Assembly: GCA_018067325.1 (NCBI GenBank)
Contig: JAGPUU010000082.1
Coordinates: 1 to 21,131 of the forward strand
Length of the DNA stretch: 21,131 bases
Reading direction: 5' to 3'
DNA from: Amphritea sp.
Lineage (GTDB): Bacteria > Pseudomonadota > Gammaproteobacteria > Pseudomonadales > Balneatricaceae
A program made the position numbers and the translations under genes. Of this stretch, positions 8,094-15,906 are shown one piece after another (positions within the stretch are counted from its first letter, which is position 1; the number at the start of each line of letters is the position of its first letter). The notes below the pieces were generated by a model. That model was not told the origin of the DNA and did no database searches. It saw only the letters and a program-made list of their open reading frames with translations.

Positions 8094-8282
8094 GAAAATG
8101 ATAAGAAATCGGCTGATTAGGTCAGCCACTCCATTTTTGCTTGATAGAACACGTTAGCACTTAGAACTAAATCGCAGGGCGGCTAACACAAACCATATCC
8201 GATTAGTCACTAACGTCACTGAACAGGCTTAACCAGAGTATGTAGGCTCTGCTTTCAGGCCGACATAGCTCTGGCAGGGCTG

Positions 8283-9308
8283 TTAAGGATTATAGTTTCT
8301 TGCAATCTCACGTAATTCTTTCAGCGCGCCTGCCGCATCTACCCCCCGGTCTGCAACCCGGGTAAGGTAATCTTCATCCATACCTTTAATCATGGTCTGG
8401 AACTCCCGATCAATCAGATCACCAGGCTTCACCTCAAGAATCGAAACCCCGGCCTCTTTTGCTATCTTCAGGCCTTCAGTATCACCGGCATCCCAGGCTC
8501 TGCCTGCCAATGCGGATAGCTTCTCACCTGATACTTTCATAATCGCATCCCGGTCAGCCTGACTCAGGCCTGCCATAAAACCTGGGTTGAGGAACATAGA
8601 AAAACTCATGGTGTACATGCCGCCGGGTAGCAGAACCAGCTGCTTTGTGACTTCGTTCAGACGCAGGGTCTTCTGCTCGCCAGCCGGGATAAAGACGCCA
8701 CCGACAACCCCTTGCTGCATCATCTCGTACACTTTAGTGGCGGGAGCACCCACCGGGGTTACGCCCATCCGCTTACCCAGAGCGCCTTGAATTCCGCCAC
8801 CGAGGCGGATCTTGCGACCCTTCATCTCTTCCAGTGAACTGATTGGCTTCGCCAGATGGATCTGGCCCGGCCCGTGAGTAAACAGTGCTGCCAGGGTTAA
8901 GCCTTCGTGTTCATTGGCCTGCTTGTAGTACTTGTTACTCACTCGCCACAGAGCGACCGAAGCTGCTTCAGCGCTGGCGTTAAGATTAGGCAGCTCTACT
9001 GATTCGGTCAGTTTAAAGCGACCCGGTATATAGCCATGTACACTCCAGCTGGCATCGACTACGCCATCTTCCACCAGCTCAAACATGGTCTTTGGGTGGC
9101 CCATGCCGTATTCGATTACCATTTTTACCCGGCCTTCGGTGGCTTCGTCGATCCACTTACCCCAGGTATCTAGCACCACCGCATTCTGTGGATGGGTCGG
9201 TGGTAGCCAGCTGGCAACGCGCATGGTGGTTTCCGCAAATGCGCTGGTGGCAAGGGTCATGCTCAGTGCAATACCGGTTAGGGGTTTAAACAGAGTCTTT
9301 AGTTTCAT
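8283..9308 (-). CDS. dctP: TRAP-type solute-binding protein (DctP family), copy 3, last gene of the glc operon
   Basis: Periplasmic binding protein of 341 residues with a signal peptide cleaved after SAFA (about residue 25) and a DctP core; the family arginine fits R168 in MKGRKIRLGGG. A GAAGG ribosome site lies about 8 nt before the ATG. It follows glcF by 50 bp on the same strand with no terminator between, so it is probably co-transcribed with glcDEF. Its ligand may therefore be glycolate, lactate or another 2-hydroxyacid, or a precursor; that is inference from context. No dctQ/dctM is nearby: the next 459 bp are non-coding, so the protein must use membrane subunits encoded elsewhere. Confidence 0.92.
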   Translation of the reverse strand: MKLKTLFKPLTGIALSMTLATSAFAETTMRVASWLPPTHPQNAVVLDTWGKWIDEATEGRVKMVIEYGMGHPKTMFELVEDGVVDASWSVHGYIPGRFKLTESVELPNLNASAEAASVALWRVSNKYYKQANEHEGLTLAALFTHGPGQIHLAKPISSLEEMKGRKIRLGGGIQGALGKRMGVTPVGAPATKVYEMMQQGVVGGVFIPAGEQKTLRLNEVTKQLVLLPGGMYTMSFSMFLNPGFMAGLSQADRDAIMKVSGEKLSALAGRAWDAGDTEGLKIAKEAGVSILEVKPGDLIDREFQTMIKGMDEDYLTRVADRGVDAAGALKELREIARNYNP

Positions 9309-9358
9309 AGTTTCTACCTTCTTTTTATTGTTGTGCCTTTAATCAGGCCTGGTTTATT

Positions 9359-10594
9359 TCAAACTGGAGTTTGGTCCAGTGCTGCATCGACGACTTGTAT
9401 CCAGTGCCTGACGGGACGATCAGCACCCTCAGACAGGTGGCTGATACAACCGATATTGGCGGATACAAATTGATCTGCACCGGAACTTTCCAGGGCTCTA
9501 CGTTTGTTTTGCCTAAGTTCGGTTGCCAGCTCGGGTTGAAAGATTGAGTAAGTGCCTGCTGAGCCGCAGCAAATGTGACTGTCTCTGACTGATTTGAGCT
9601 CAAAGCCCATCCGACTGAGTAGCGCTTCCACGGTACCCTCCAGCCCCTGGCCATGTTGCAGCGAGCAGGGACACTGGAACGCCAAACTGACAGCCGGATT
9701 AATCGGCAGATTTTCGATGGTTTCCTTACTGAGTACTTCCACGATATCTTTTGTCAGTGTTGAAACCCGGCGGGCCTTTTCTGCGTAGTGAGGATCATCT
9801 TTTAACAGCTCAGCATATTCCTTTACTGTGGTACCGCAGCCGCTGGCGGTCATGACGATCGCTTCGCAACCTTGTTCGATCTGTGGCCACCATGCATCGA
9901 TATTACGACGCATAAAGTCCAGCCCGTCCTGCTGCTGATTGAGGTGATAGCTCAGAGCACCGCAACAACCAGCCTTAGGAGCGGTAATCAGAGATATTCC
10001 AAGCCTGTTCAATATCCGGGTGGTCGCCGCATTGATATCCGGATCGATGGCTGGTTGTACGCAGCCTTCAAGTATCAGCATGGTACGCTGGAGGGTAATC
10101 AGATCCGGTCTGGCTGCTGCGGTGGTTAGTTTCCTAGCGGGCACTTTATTGCGGAGTGCTTTGGGCAGCAGCGGGCGAACAGCCTGTGCTGTACGTAATA
10201 AAGGGGTGAAACGGTTGCGGTAAGGTAAAACGTTAAGAATCGCGGTACGCAGCAGGCGCTGTTTCAGGTTGCGGGGCACCTCCTGCTCGACTAGTGGCGC
10301 ACCGATCTCCAGCAGGCGGTGGTACTGTACATTAGAAGGACAGGTGGTTTCACAAGCACGGCAGTTCAGGCAGCTGTCCAGGTGCTGCTGGGTGATTTGG
10401 GAAACCGGATTACCTTCCAGCAACTGCTTAATCAGGTAGATTCGTCCTCGGGGACTGTCTAGTTCATTGCCGGAAAGGTTATAAGTGGGGCAGGTCGCCA
10501 GGCAGAAGCCACAATGAACGCACTTGCGCAGTATCGATTCCGCCTCTTGGCCACGCGGGCTCTGTCTCAGTGATTCTGTGATTTTGATCTGCAC
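9359..10594 (-). CDS. glcF: Glycolate oxidase iron-sulfur subunit GlcF
   Basis: Electron-transfer subunit of the membrane-associated glycolate dehydrogenase GlcDEF, passing electrons from the flavin subunits towards quinone. The start is set at GTG 10594 because the QIKITESLRQ that follows aligns with the N terminus of E. coli GlcF; the longer frame from 10651 would run into glcE. The product is 411 residues (E. coli about 407). Two 4Fe-4S motifs are complete: CVHCGFCLATC (C25, C28, C31, C35) and CLNCRACETTC (C75, C78, C81, C85). Two CCG motifs typical of the heterodisulfide-reductase family occur at 210-212 and 342-344. It lies 28 bp after glcE. Confidence 0.95.
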   Translation of the reverse strand: MQIKITESLRQSPRGQEAESILRKCVHCGFCLATCPTYNLSGNELDSPRGRIYLIKQLLEGNPVSQITQQHLDSCLNCRACETTCPSNVQYHRLLEIGAPLVEQEVPRNLKQRLLRTAILNVLPYRNRFTPLLRTAQAVRPLLPKALRNKVPARKLTTAAARPDLITLQRTMLILEGCVQPAIDPDINAATTRILNRLGISLITAPKAGCCGALSYHLNQQQDGLDFMRRNIDAWWPQIEQGCEAIVMTASGCGTTVKEYAELLKDDPHYAEKARRVSTLTKDIVEVLSKETIENLPINPAVSLAFQCPCSLQHGQGLEGTVEALLSRMGFELKSVRDSHICCGSAGTYSIFQPELATELRQNKRRALESSGADQFVSANIGCISHLSEGADRPVRHWIQVVDAALDQTPV

Positions 10595-10622
10595 AGTCGT
10601 CTTCCATTTATATTTAAGTAGG

Positions 10623-11735
10623 TTACAGATCGGGATACAGGCGACCAGCATTCAGGATGCCGGCCGGGTCGAAGCTCTGTTTTATTCGCTTGCTAAGCGG
10701 CAGCAGGGCACTGCTGAGCGGATGAAACAGGGTGCAGCCATGTTTACTGCGATCCACCGCGGTGGCATGGCCACCATTCGCTTCAGCCCACTGAATAACT
10801 TGGCAACGATCTGCCTCGCTGTAGAGCCAGCGTTGCGCTCCGCCCCATTCGATCAGTTGCTGCTTTGCAATATCATCAGGCACTGCCGTTGCCGCCGGTG
10901 GCAATGACAGGCGCCAAAAGGTCTGGTCTGAGTTAAAGAATGGGTGCTGTTGTTCTTTAGCCTGTAGCCAGAACTGATCTGCACTCAGCAGATCTCCGCC
11001 TATTACCTGTGCTGCGGAATGGACGCCGGCTGCCGTACCGGACAGGCGAATATAGAGTCGGTCGTTATGAAACAGGGTGGCTGAGACTGGCAATGGCTGG
11101 CGCCCTAGGTCGCATAACAGGGTTTGCATCTGTTGTTGGCTGCAGCTAAGTACCCGGGTCTCTTCATGGGCCGGCATGGGGATCACTTTCAGGCTGATTT
11201 CCAGCAGTACACCAAGGGTGCCCTGGGCGCCGCTCATCAACCGGGAGACATCGTAGCCAGCTACGTTCTTCATCACCTGGCCACCAAAGCGTAGGATTTC
11301 ACCTTTGCCGTTGATCATTGTGACACCCAAGACAAAGTCCCGTGCCGCGCCACTATAGGGTCTCCGAGGCCCGGATAAACCACAGGCGATAGTGCCGCCC
11401 AGGGTGGCACTGGCTGCATAATGAGGCGGCTCAAAGCCTAGCATCTGGCCTTGTTCAGCCAATACGGTTTCTATGATATGGAGTGGGGTGCCTGCCCGGG
11501 CGGTAATGACCAGTTCGGAAGGTTCATAACTGACAATGCCCTGATAACCACTGAGCGAAAGCTTTTCTCCCTCAAGGGGGTGACCATAAAAACCTTTGCT
11601 GCCGCCGCTGGATATTACCAAGGGCTGTTGGTTTACAAATGCCTGTTGTACCTGATCGGCTAACGACTGGGCCTGCTCACGGGCCTGATTCTGGGTCAGG
11701 GATCCCGGAAATTCGTGTTCTGCCACAGCTTGCAT
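10623..11735 (-). CDS. glcE: Glycolate oxidase FAD-binding subunit GlcE
   Basis: Second flavin subunit of the GlcDEF complex, 370 residues. It has the FAD_binding_4 (PCMH) fold: SSGGSKGFYG, then the long family signature around HYAASATLGGTIACGLSG and PRRPYSGAARDFVLGV, followed by VMKNVAGYDVSRLMSGAQG, all as in GlcE. It is shorter than GlcD at the C terminus, which is normal. It starts 2 bp after the glcD stop with a GGAG ribosome site inside the end of glcD, so the pair is translationally coupled. Confidence 0.95.
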   Translation of the reverse strand: MQAVAEHEFPGSLTQNQAREQAQSLADQVQQAFVNQQPLVISSGGSKGFYGHPLEGEKLSLSGYQGIVSYEPSELVITARAGTPLHIIETVLAEQGQMLGFEPPHYAASATLGGTIACGLSGPRRPYSGAARDFVLGVTMINGKGEILRFGGQVMKNVAGYDVSRLMSGAQGTLGVLLEISLKVIPMPAHEETRVLSCSQQQMQTLLCDLGRQPLPVSATLFHNDRLYIRLSGTAAGVHSAAQVIGGDLLSADQFWLQAKEQQHPFFNSDQTFWRLSLPPAATAVPDDIAKQQLIEWGGAQRWLYSEADRCQVIQWAEANGGHATAVDRSKHGCTLFHPLSSALLPLSKRIKQSFDPAGILNAGRLYPDL

Positions 11736-11737
11736 AA

Positions 11738-13219
11738 TCAGAAACGCTCCAGGTGGGGAAAGGGCATATCGCCATGATGTACATGCATGGCATTAAATTC
11801 GGCACAACGGGCCAAAGTTGGGATCTGCTTACCGGGGTTGAGGAGTTGTTTTGCATCAAACGCCTGCTTCAGGGCGTGGAACTGCTGCAGTTCGGTGGTG
11901 GAAAACTGCAGGCACATCTGATTGATCTTCTCCAGTCCGATGCCGTGTTCGCCGGAAATAGTACCGCCGACTTCGATACAGAGCTCAAGAATACGGGTGC
12001 CCAGTTCAAAGGCTCGCCGGTGTTGATCTTCATCAGAGGAGTCAAAAAGAATCGATGGGTGCATATTGCCGTCCCCAGCGTGAAATACATTGACCACCTG
12101 CAGCTGGTATTGGTCAGCTAGCTGGTTGATCTGCTTCCATACCTGAGCCAGTGCGCGGCGCGGAATAGTGCCGTCCATAATATAGTTATCCGGCGCCAAC
12201 CGGGCCAGTGCGGGAAATGCTGCTTTACGTGCAGCCCAGATTCGCTTGCTCTCTTCAGCGTTACTGGCGATCTGAATGTCAGTCGCGTTGAGGCCGGTGA
12301 AAATATTGATGACGTTACTCAGTTCATCTTCAACCTCTGCGGCACTGCCATCCAGCTCGCAGATAATGACCGCCGCGGCATCAACCGGGTAACCTGCATG
12401 CATCAATTCCTCAATGGCACGGATACCGGTTTGGTCAATCATCTCCAATCCGGCAGGGATAATCCCGGCACCGATCACTGCAGCAATGGCATGGCCGGCG
12501 TCCTCTATGGTTGCGAAGGCTGCAAGCATGACACGCGTGCTGGCTGGGATCGGTAGCAGCTTGACCCGGATCTTGACTATGATACCCAGCAGGCCTTCGG
12601 AACCTGTCATGATTGCGGTGAGATCATACCCAGCCGCGTCCAGCGCCGCACTGCCAAGGGTAATCAGCTCGCCTTCGATGGTTACTATTTCAAGCTCAAG
12701 GATATTATGTACGGTCAGGCCGTACTTGAGGCAGTGCACACCGCCGGCGTTTTCGGCGACATTACCGCCGACCGAGCAGGCCAGTTGCGATGACGGATCC
12801 GGTGCAAAATACAGGTTATGGGGAGCAACGGCATCAGATACCGACTGGTTGCGTACCCCAGGGTCGATCAGGGCGGTGCGATTATTAAGATCGATATCGT
12901 GGATCTGGTCAAATTTGCTCATACCAAGCAAGACACCGTTTTCAACCGGCATTGAGCCGGCAGTTAAGCCGGTTCCTGCTCCCCGGGCAACCACGGGAAT
13001 ATTTAAGTGGTTGCAGCAACGCATCACGTGCTGCACCTGCTCGATGGTTTCCGGCAGCACGGTCAGCAACGGTAGCTGGCGCATGGTGGTGAAGGCGTCG
13101 CATTCGTAAGCGTGTAGCTGCTCGACTTCGGTGATGATGAATTGCGCAGGGATCAGCTGACCCAGCTCCGGTAGGAGGCTGTTCAGCAGGTTATCGTGCT
13201 GGGTGGTGTTGAGTGTCAT
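11738..13219 (-). CDS. glcD: Glycolate oxidase catalytic subunit GlcD
   Basis: FAD-dependent 2-hydroxyacid dehydrogenase subunit that oxidises glycolate to glyoxylate (also D-lactate in related enzymes). At 493 residues it matches the family (E. coli GlcD 499). The PCMH-type FAD domain carries VARGAGTGLTAGSMP and GGNVAENAGGVHCLKYGL; the C-terminal FAD-oxidase domain carries NVFHAGDGNMHP and the closing GGTISGEHGIGLEK signature. It is the first gene of glcD-glcE-glcF-dctP, preceded by a 148-bp gap that holds a two-palindrome module also found near lysR. The closest alternative is a D-lactate dehydrogenase of the same family, but linkage to E and F favours GlcD. Confidence 0.95.
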   Translation of the reverse strand: MTLNTTQHDNLLNSLLPELGQLIPAQFIITEVEQLHAYECDAFTTMRQLPLLTVLPETIEQVQHVMRCCNHLNIPVVARGAGTGLTAGSMPVENGVLLGMSKFDQIHDIDLNNRTALIDPGVRNQSVSDAVAPHNLYFAPDPSSQLACSVGGNVAENAGGVHCLKYGLTVHNILELEIVTIEGELITLGSAALDAAGYDLTAIMTGSEGLLGIIVKIRVKLLPIPASTRVMLAAFATIEDAGHAIAAVIGAGIIPAGLEMIDQTGIRAIEELMHAGYPVDAAAVIICELDGSAAEVEDELSNVINIFTGLNATDIQIASNAEESKRIWAARKAAFPALARLAPDNYIMDGTIPRRALAQVWKQINQLADQYQLQVVNVFHAGDGNMHPSILFDSSDEDQHRRAFELGTRILELCIEVGGTISGEHGIGLEKINQMCLQFSTTELQQFHALKQAFDAKQLLNPGKQIPTLARCAEFNAMHVHHGDMPFPHLERF

Positions 13220-13263
13220 AGCGTGATCCGGGTTATTTTTATTTTTAGGTTAAAAATGACTTA

Positions 13264-13340
13264 AATCACAGTCATCATTATCTTGTATAAATAAAAATAC
13301 ATTTTGGGTATGACATCCCATATTTAAAAGATACGGGATG
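13264..13340. promoter_or_regulatory. Two-palindrome operator module upstream of glcD (site A)
   Basis: IR1 is TGTAT-N8-ATACA (13284-13301) and IR2 is CATCCCATAT-N7-ATACGGGATG (13314-13340, 9 of 10 arm bases paired); their centres are 34.5 bp apart. The left 39 bp match site B upstream of lysR at 34 of 39 positions. For glcD, IR1 is the proximal site (centre about 73 bp from the start codon) and IR2 the distal one, the usual recognition-site/activation-site layout of LysR regulators. It also lies downstream of the dioxygenase stop codon. Confidence 0.72.
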
Positions 13341-13367
13341 TTGAACAGAATATGGATTCACGGTTTT

Positions 13368-14339
13368 TTAGCGTTTGGAAATACCATTACGTCCAGGAAA
13401 ATCTGGAGCAAGTTCCCTGGCATTGGGCATCTTCAGCCATAATCTATACAGATGTCGTCTGCGTTCAAGTTCGTCGTAATCTTCGAAGCTCGTGCGGGAA
13501 TGGAAGATGGTATAGTTATTTGCGAATTGGATATCACCGGGCTCCATCATCATATCTAAACGAATATCTGGATTATTTAAAATAGTATCAACAAGGTCTA
13601 AGGCTTCAACTTCTACAGTCGATAACGGTAAGCCTGCATTTTCCTGAGCTATCTCTATATATTGGCGCAAATATCGAGCGCTTAACTTACCCTTATGATG
13701 ACTAAAGATTGGTGTTAAACCTACGTCACCGTCATTAAGATGCTCTAACAGGAAGAGGCGGTGAAGAAGCCCAAGATACTCTGGGTGTTTTTCCAGAATT
13801 TCGTTATAGAGCGTCATTGCACTTGAAAGGCTGCTCATACCTCCTGATTTAGCTTTACGTAGACAAAGTAAACCAACAACATCCGATAAATCGGCATGAT
13901 AAGGGAGATATTCATTCGTCTCATATACACGAACATGCTTTGTATCTACTTCCCCAATATTTCGCACATGCCCTAACATATCGCCTTTTATATTTTGAGA
14001 AACCGGAGTGCCCATATGAAGGCCTAGGCCGTAGTAAATAATGGCTGCTTCATCATCCGTATATCGATCAATTGGCAAGCCGCGAATGACGATGAAACCC
14101 TTGCCATTTTCCAGCTCCTCATTGAAGTAGCTTATCTCTTCTGAGAGCTGAGTAATTGGGAAATCTTCTTTAGTAAAGTCGGGGACTTGTAGCCCTTTTT
14201 GTTTGACATTTTCTAAGGCCCTTTCGAGAACGCTAATTGATTCATCAGACCAATGATAAATCCATGTACCGTCATCCTTTATATCTTTTCCTTTCCACGC
14301 TGATGGGCCTTCATTTTTTTCTTTATGGATGACGCTCAT
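13368..14339 (-). CDS. TauD/TfdA-family Fe(II)/2-oxoglutarate dioxygenase
   Basis: Cytosolic non-haem iron oxygenase, 323 residues. The iron-binding facial triad is visible: H148 and D150 in LPYHADLSD and distal H280 in YTIFHSRTS. The arginine-rich RRRHLYRLWL stretch (293-302) supplies the 2-oxoglutarate-binding arginine, probably R299. The middle includes GFIVIRGLPID and GTPVSQNIKGDMLGHV, typical of the broad TauD/gamma-butyrobetaine-hydroxylase group. The substrate is not predictable. A GAGGAA ribosome site precedes the ATG. It lies upstream of, and points the same way as, glcDEF, and is divergent from lysR. The DNA is visibly more AT-rich than glcDEF, a hint of separate ancestry. A C-C, C-S or ether-cleaving hydroxylation that releases glycolate or glyoxylate would suit its neighbours (inference). 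Confidence 0.88.
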   Translation of the reverse strand: MSVIHKEKNEGPSAWKGKDIKDDGTWIYHWSDESISVLERALENVKQKGLQVPDFTKEDFPITQLSEEISYFNEELENGKGFIVIRGLPIDRYTDDEAAIIYYGLGLHMGTPVSQNIKGDMLGHVRNIGEVDTKHVRVYETNEYLPYHADLSDVVGLLCLRKAKSGGMSSLSSAMTLYNEILEKHPEYLGLLHRLFLLEHLNDGDVGLTPIFSHHKGKLSARYLRQYIEIAQENAGLPLSTVEVEALDLVDTILNNPDIRLDMMMEPGDIQFANNYTIFHSRTSFEDYDELERRRHLYRLWLKMPNARELAPDFPGRNGISKR

Positions 14340-14440
14340 TATCTATTCCTCTAAAAAGCCAGATTGTTATTATTTTATGCTGACTACTACGGCTGGTGAC
14401 TCAACCAACAGAACCATATCAAGCCAGGTGAAACGATTCT

Positions 14441-14517
14441 AATCACTGTAACCATGATCTTGTATAAAAAAAAATACATAATGACTATAGTGTTCCATAT
14501 AAAAAAAATATGGAAAG
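14441..14517. promoter_or_regulatory. Two-palindrome operator module in the lysR/dioxygenase gap (site B)
   Basis: IR1 is TGTAT-A8-ATACA (14461-14478) and IR2 is TTCCATAT-A7-ATATGGAA (14493-14515), a perfect 8-bp inverted repeat. The order, orientation and 34.5-bp centre spacing equal those of site A upstream of glcD. For the minus-strand dioxygenase IR1 is proximal, about 130 bp from the start codon; for lysR, IR2 is proximal, about 44 bp from the start, a good place for autoregulation. Confidence 0.72.
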
Positions 14518-14547
14518 CAGTCAGTGTGATGATTTGGAGGAACCGAT

Positions 14548-15474
14548 GTGAAACTCAATCAGTTGAAGTACTTTCTCAAAATAGCGGAACTAGGCAGTGT
14601 TTCAGCGGCGTCACGGCAGTTGTATATAGCTCAGCCGGCCCTGAGTCATCAAGTAGCGGCACTGGAAAAAGAGCTTGAGGTTGAACTGTTCACCCGCTCC
14701 GTCAAAGGGGTTCAGCTTACAGCCGCGGGGGAAAAGCTTTTCCACCATGCCGGACTGATTCTGCGACAGGTTGAAAGTGCTCGTGCGGATGTTAATTCTA
14801 ATGAGTTTTCTCCCAGGGGAGAGGTGTGTCTTGTGATTGATGCCTCTAAGGCTTACACCCTGCTACCCCTGTTAGTGACCGAGACAGAAAAACGCTTTCC
14901 TGAGGTACAGCTGAATGTTTTTGATGCCATGAGTCTTGTGGCTGCGCAGCAGGTCGCTGATGGAAAGGTAGATCTTGGATTGATTCCCAATGCCGCTGAT
15001 CTAAGTGGCGTCGAGGTGTTACCCGTATACCGTGAATCACTGTGTCTTGTTGGAAAAAACATAGGCTCGGTGATGGAGGGCGAGACCATTTTATTTGAGG
15101 AGCTGGCAGATTATCCCCTCGTCGCTCCCTCTCGGCCGCATAACATTCGCCTGCACATTGAACAGGCTGCGCTGGAGGCCCGTCGCCCGTTAGATATTCG
15201 CTATGAACAAAATACCGGTCTGGGGATACGTTGTTTGATCAACAGCGGTATTGCGAATGCGATTATTCCGCGAGATGTGATGGAGGTGGAGTTGCAAAGG
15301 GGCGAGTTGAGCGCCTTGAAAATCATTCAGCCGAGTATCGAGAGGATTCATTCGTTGGTGCGCTTAAAAGATCGCCCGAGGACAACTGCTTGCCGTGCTG
15401 TGGAGGCTTTGCTTATCGAGTTGATTGGTCAGCTTTGTGAGCAAAATTTACTCGATGGTGAGGCTCTGAGTTAG
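14548..15474 (+). CDS. LysR-family transcriptional regulator
   Basis: DNA-binding regulator of 308 residues, normal LTTR length. The N-terminal winged helix-turn-helix is classical (LKYFLKIAELGSVSAASRQL, then AQPALSHQVAALEKEL), followed by a linker helix and a periplasmic-binding-like effector domain from about residue 92. The start is GTG 14548, 7 nt after a TGGAGG ribosome site; the ATG overlapping it opens straight into TGA. It is divergent from the dioxygenase gene, the usual arrangement for an LTTR and its target, and the gap holds palindromes that recur before glcD. Its effector is likely an intermediate of that pathway (inference). Confidence 0.93.
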   Translation: MKLNQLKYFLKIAELGSVSAASRQLYIAQPALSHQVAALEKELEVELFTRSVKGVQLTAAGEKLFHHAGLILRQVESARADVNSNEFSPRGEVCLVIDASKAYTLLPLLVTETEKRFPEVQLNVFDAMSLVAAQQVADGKVDLGLIPNAADLSGVEVLPVYRESLCLVGKNIGSVMEGETILFEELADYPLVAPSRPHNIRLHIEQAALEARRPLDIRYEQNTGLGIRCLINSGIANAIIPRDVMEVELQRGELSALKIIQPSIERIHSLVRLKDRPRTTACRAVEALLIELIGQLCEQNLLDGEALS

Positions 15475-15906
15475 TTGTATTTACAACAGCGGAGGCACTT
15501 GTGAATTAGTCGCCCTGAAAAACATGTAATTTATTGATTTTTTGACAACGTATATTCTTTGAATACCTAAAACTTGACGTTTTTTGCTGTTAAGGGTCTT
15601 CAGCACGACTTTCCATGTCACCCCACCAGTTTTACCCGTTGCCGTCAGCGGATCGGTAAAGTCGTGGATGACAAATATACTCTCAAGCAATGCTGCAGCC
15701 GTTATAGCCAACCAGCTTGACATGCCGCTAAAGCCTTTTGTGCTGGCTGTATTGTTTGGTGCCAATATTCGACAAATCAAACTTAAAAATTGGGTCCTAT
15801 TTATTTGTAGATATTGGGGCTATAAAAGATCCATTATTAGATTTAGTCTTCAGTGTATGAACTCGAACGATCATTGCCATGCGCAGGTTATGAAAGGGGA
15901 AATATT
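15475..15906. other. 432-bp stretch without an intact gene
   Basis: The span holds a decayed SLC13 permease fragment (15667-15768). The part before it (15475-15666) has an open minus-strand frame reading through a KTGGVTWKVVL segment that I could not assign, and no ribosome site. The part after the fragment is AT-rich and leads to the ribosome site of the next gene. The stretch looks like a mosaic of debris from earlier rearrangement. Confidence 0.5.
15667..15768 (+). pseudogene. SLC13 permease fragment, related to the gene at 5985-7823
   Basis: These 102 bp match 7541-7666, the C-terminal SNNAAAV to FGAN region of the intact permease, with 91 of 102 bases identical and one clean 24-bp deletion. 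Reading frame is kept across the deletion (SSNAAAVIANQLDMPLKPF), but nothing family-like continues on either side. It is a remnant of a second, diverged permease gene or of a duplicated segment. The divergence means it is not a recent copy. Confidence 0.85.

Larger units (their letters stand above)
7824..8282. other. 459-bp non-coding stretch between convergent permease and dctP-3
   Basis: The gap separates convergent genes. It contains a 17-bp perfect inverted repeat (7840-7920), a GTTAGGC-containing sequence that recurs at 18090, a possible 30-codon frame (7960-8052) and an 11-bp near-perfect hairpin (8060-8093). From 8100 to 8282 I see nothing recognisable and no clear terminator for either flanking gene. 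Confidence 0.6.

Noticed and set aside
9340..9354. Near-palindrome AATCAGGCCTGGTT between glcF and dctP copy 3 as a terminator
   Set aside because: It has no loop and no T-run, so it cannot form a normal terminator hairpin.
10595..10651. Longer GlcF start that overlaps glcE
   Set aside because: The GTG at 10594 matches the known GlcF N terminus and removes the overlap.
15481..15780. Minus-strand 99-codon open frame
   Set aside because: It runs antisense through the permease remnant and has no ribosome site; the KTGGVTWKVVL part could not be tied to a family.
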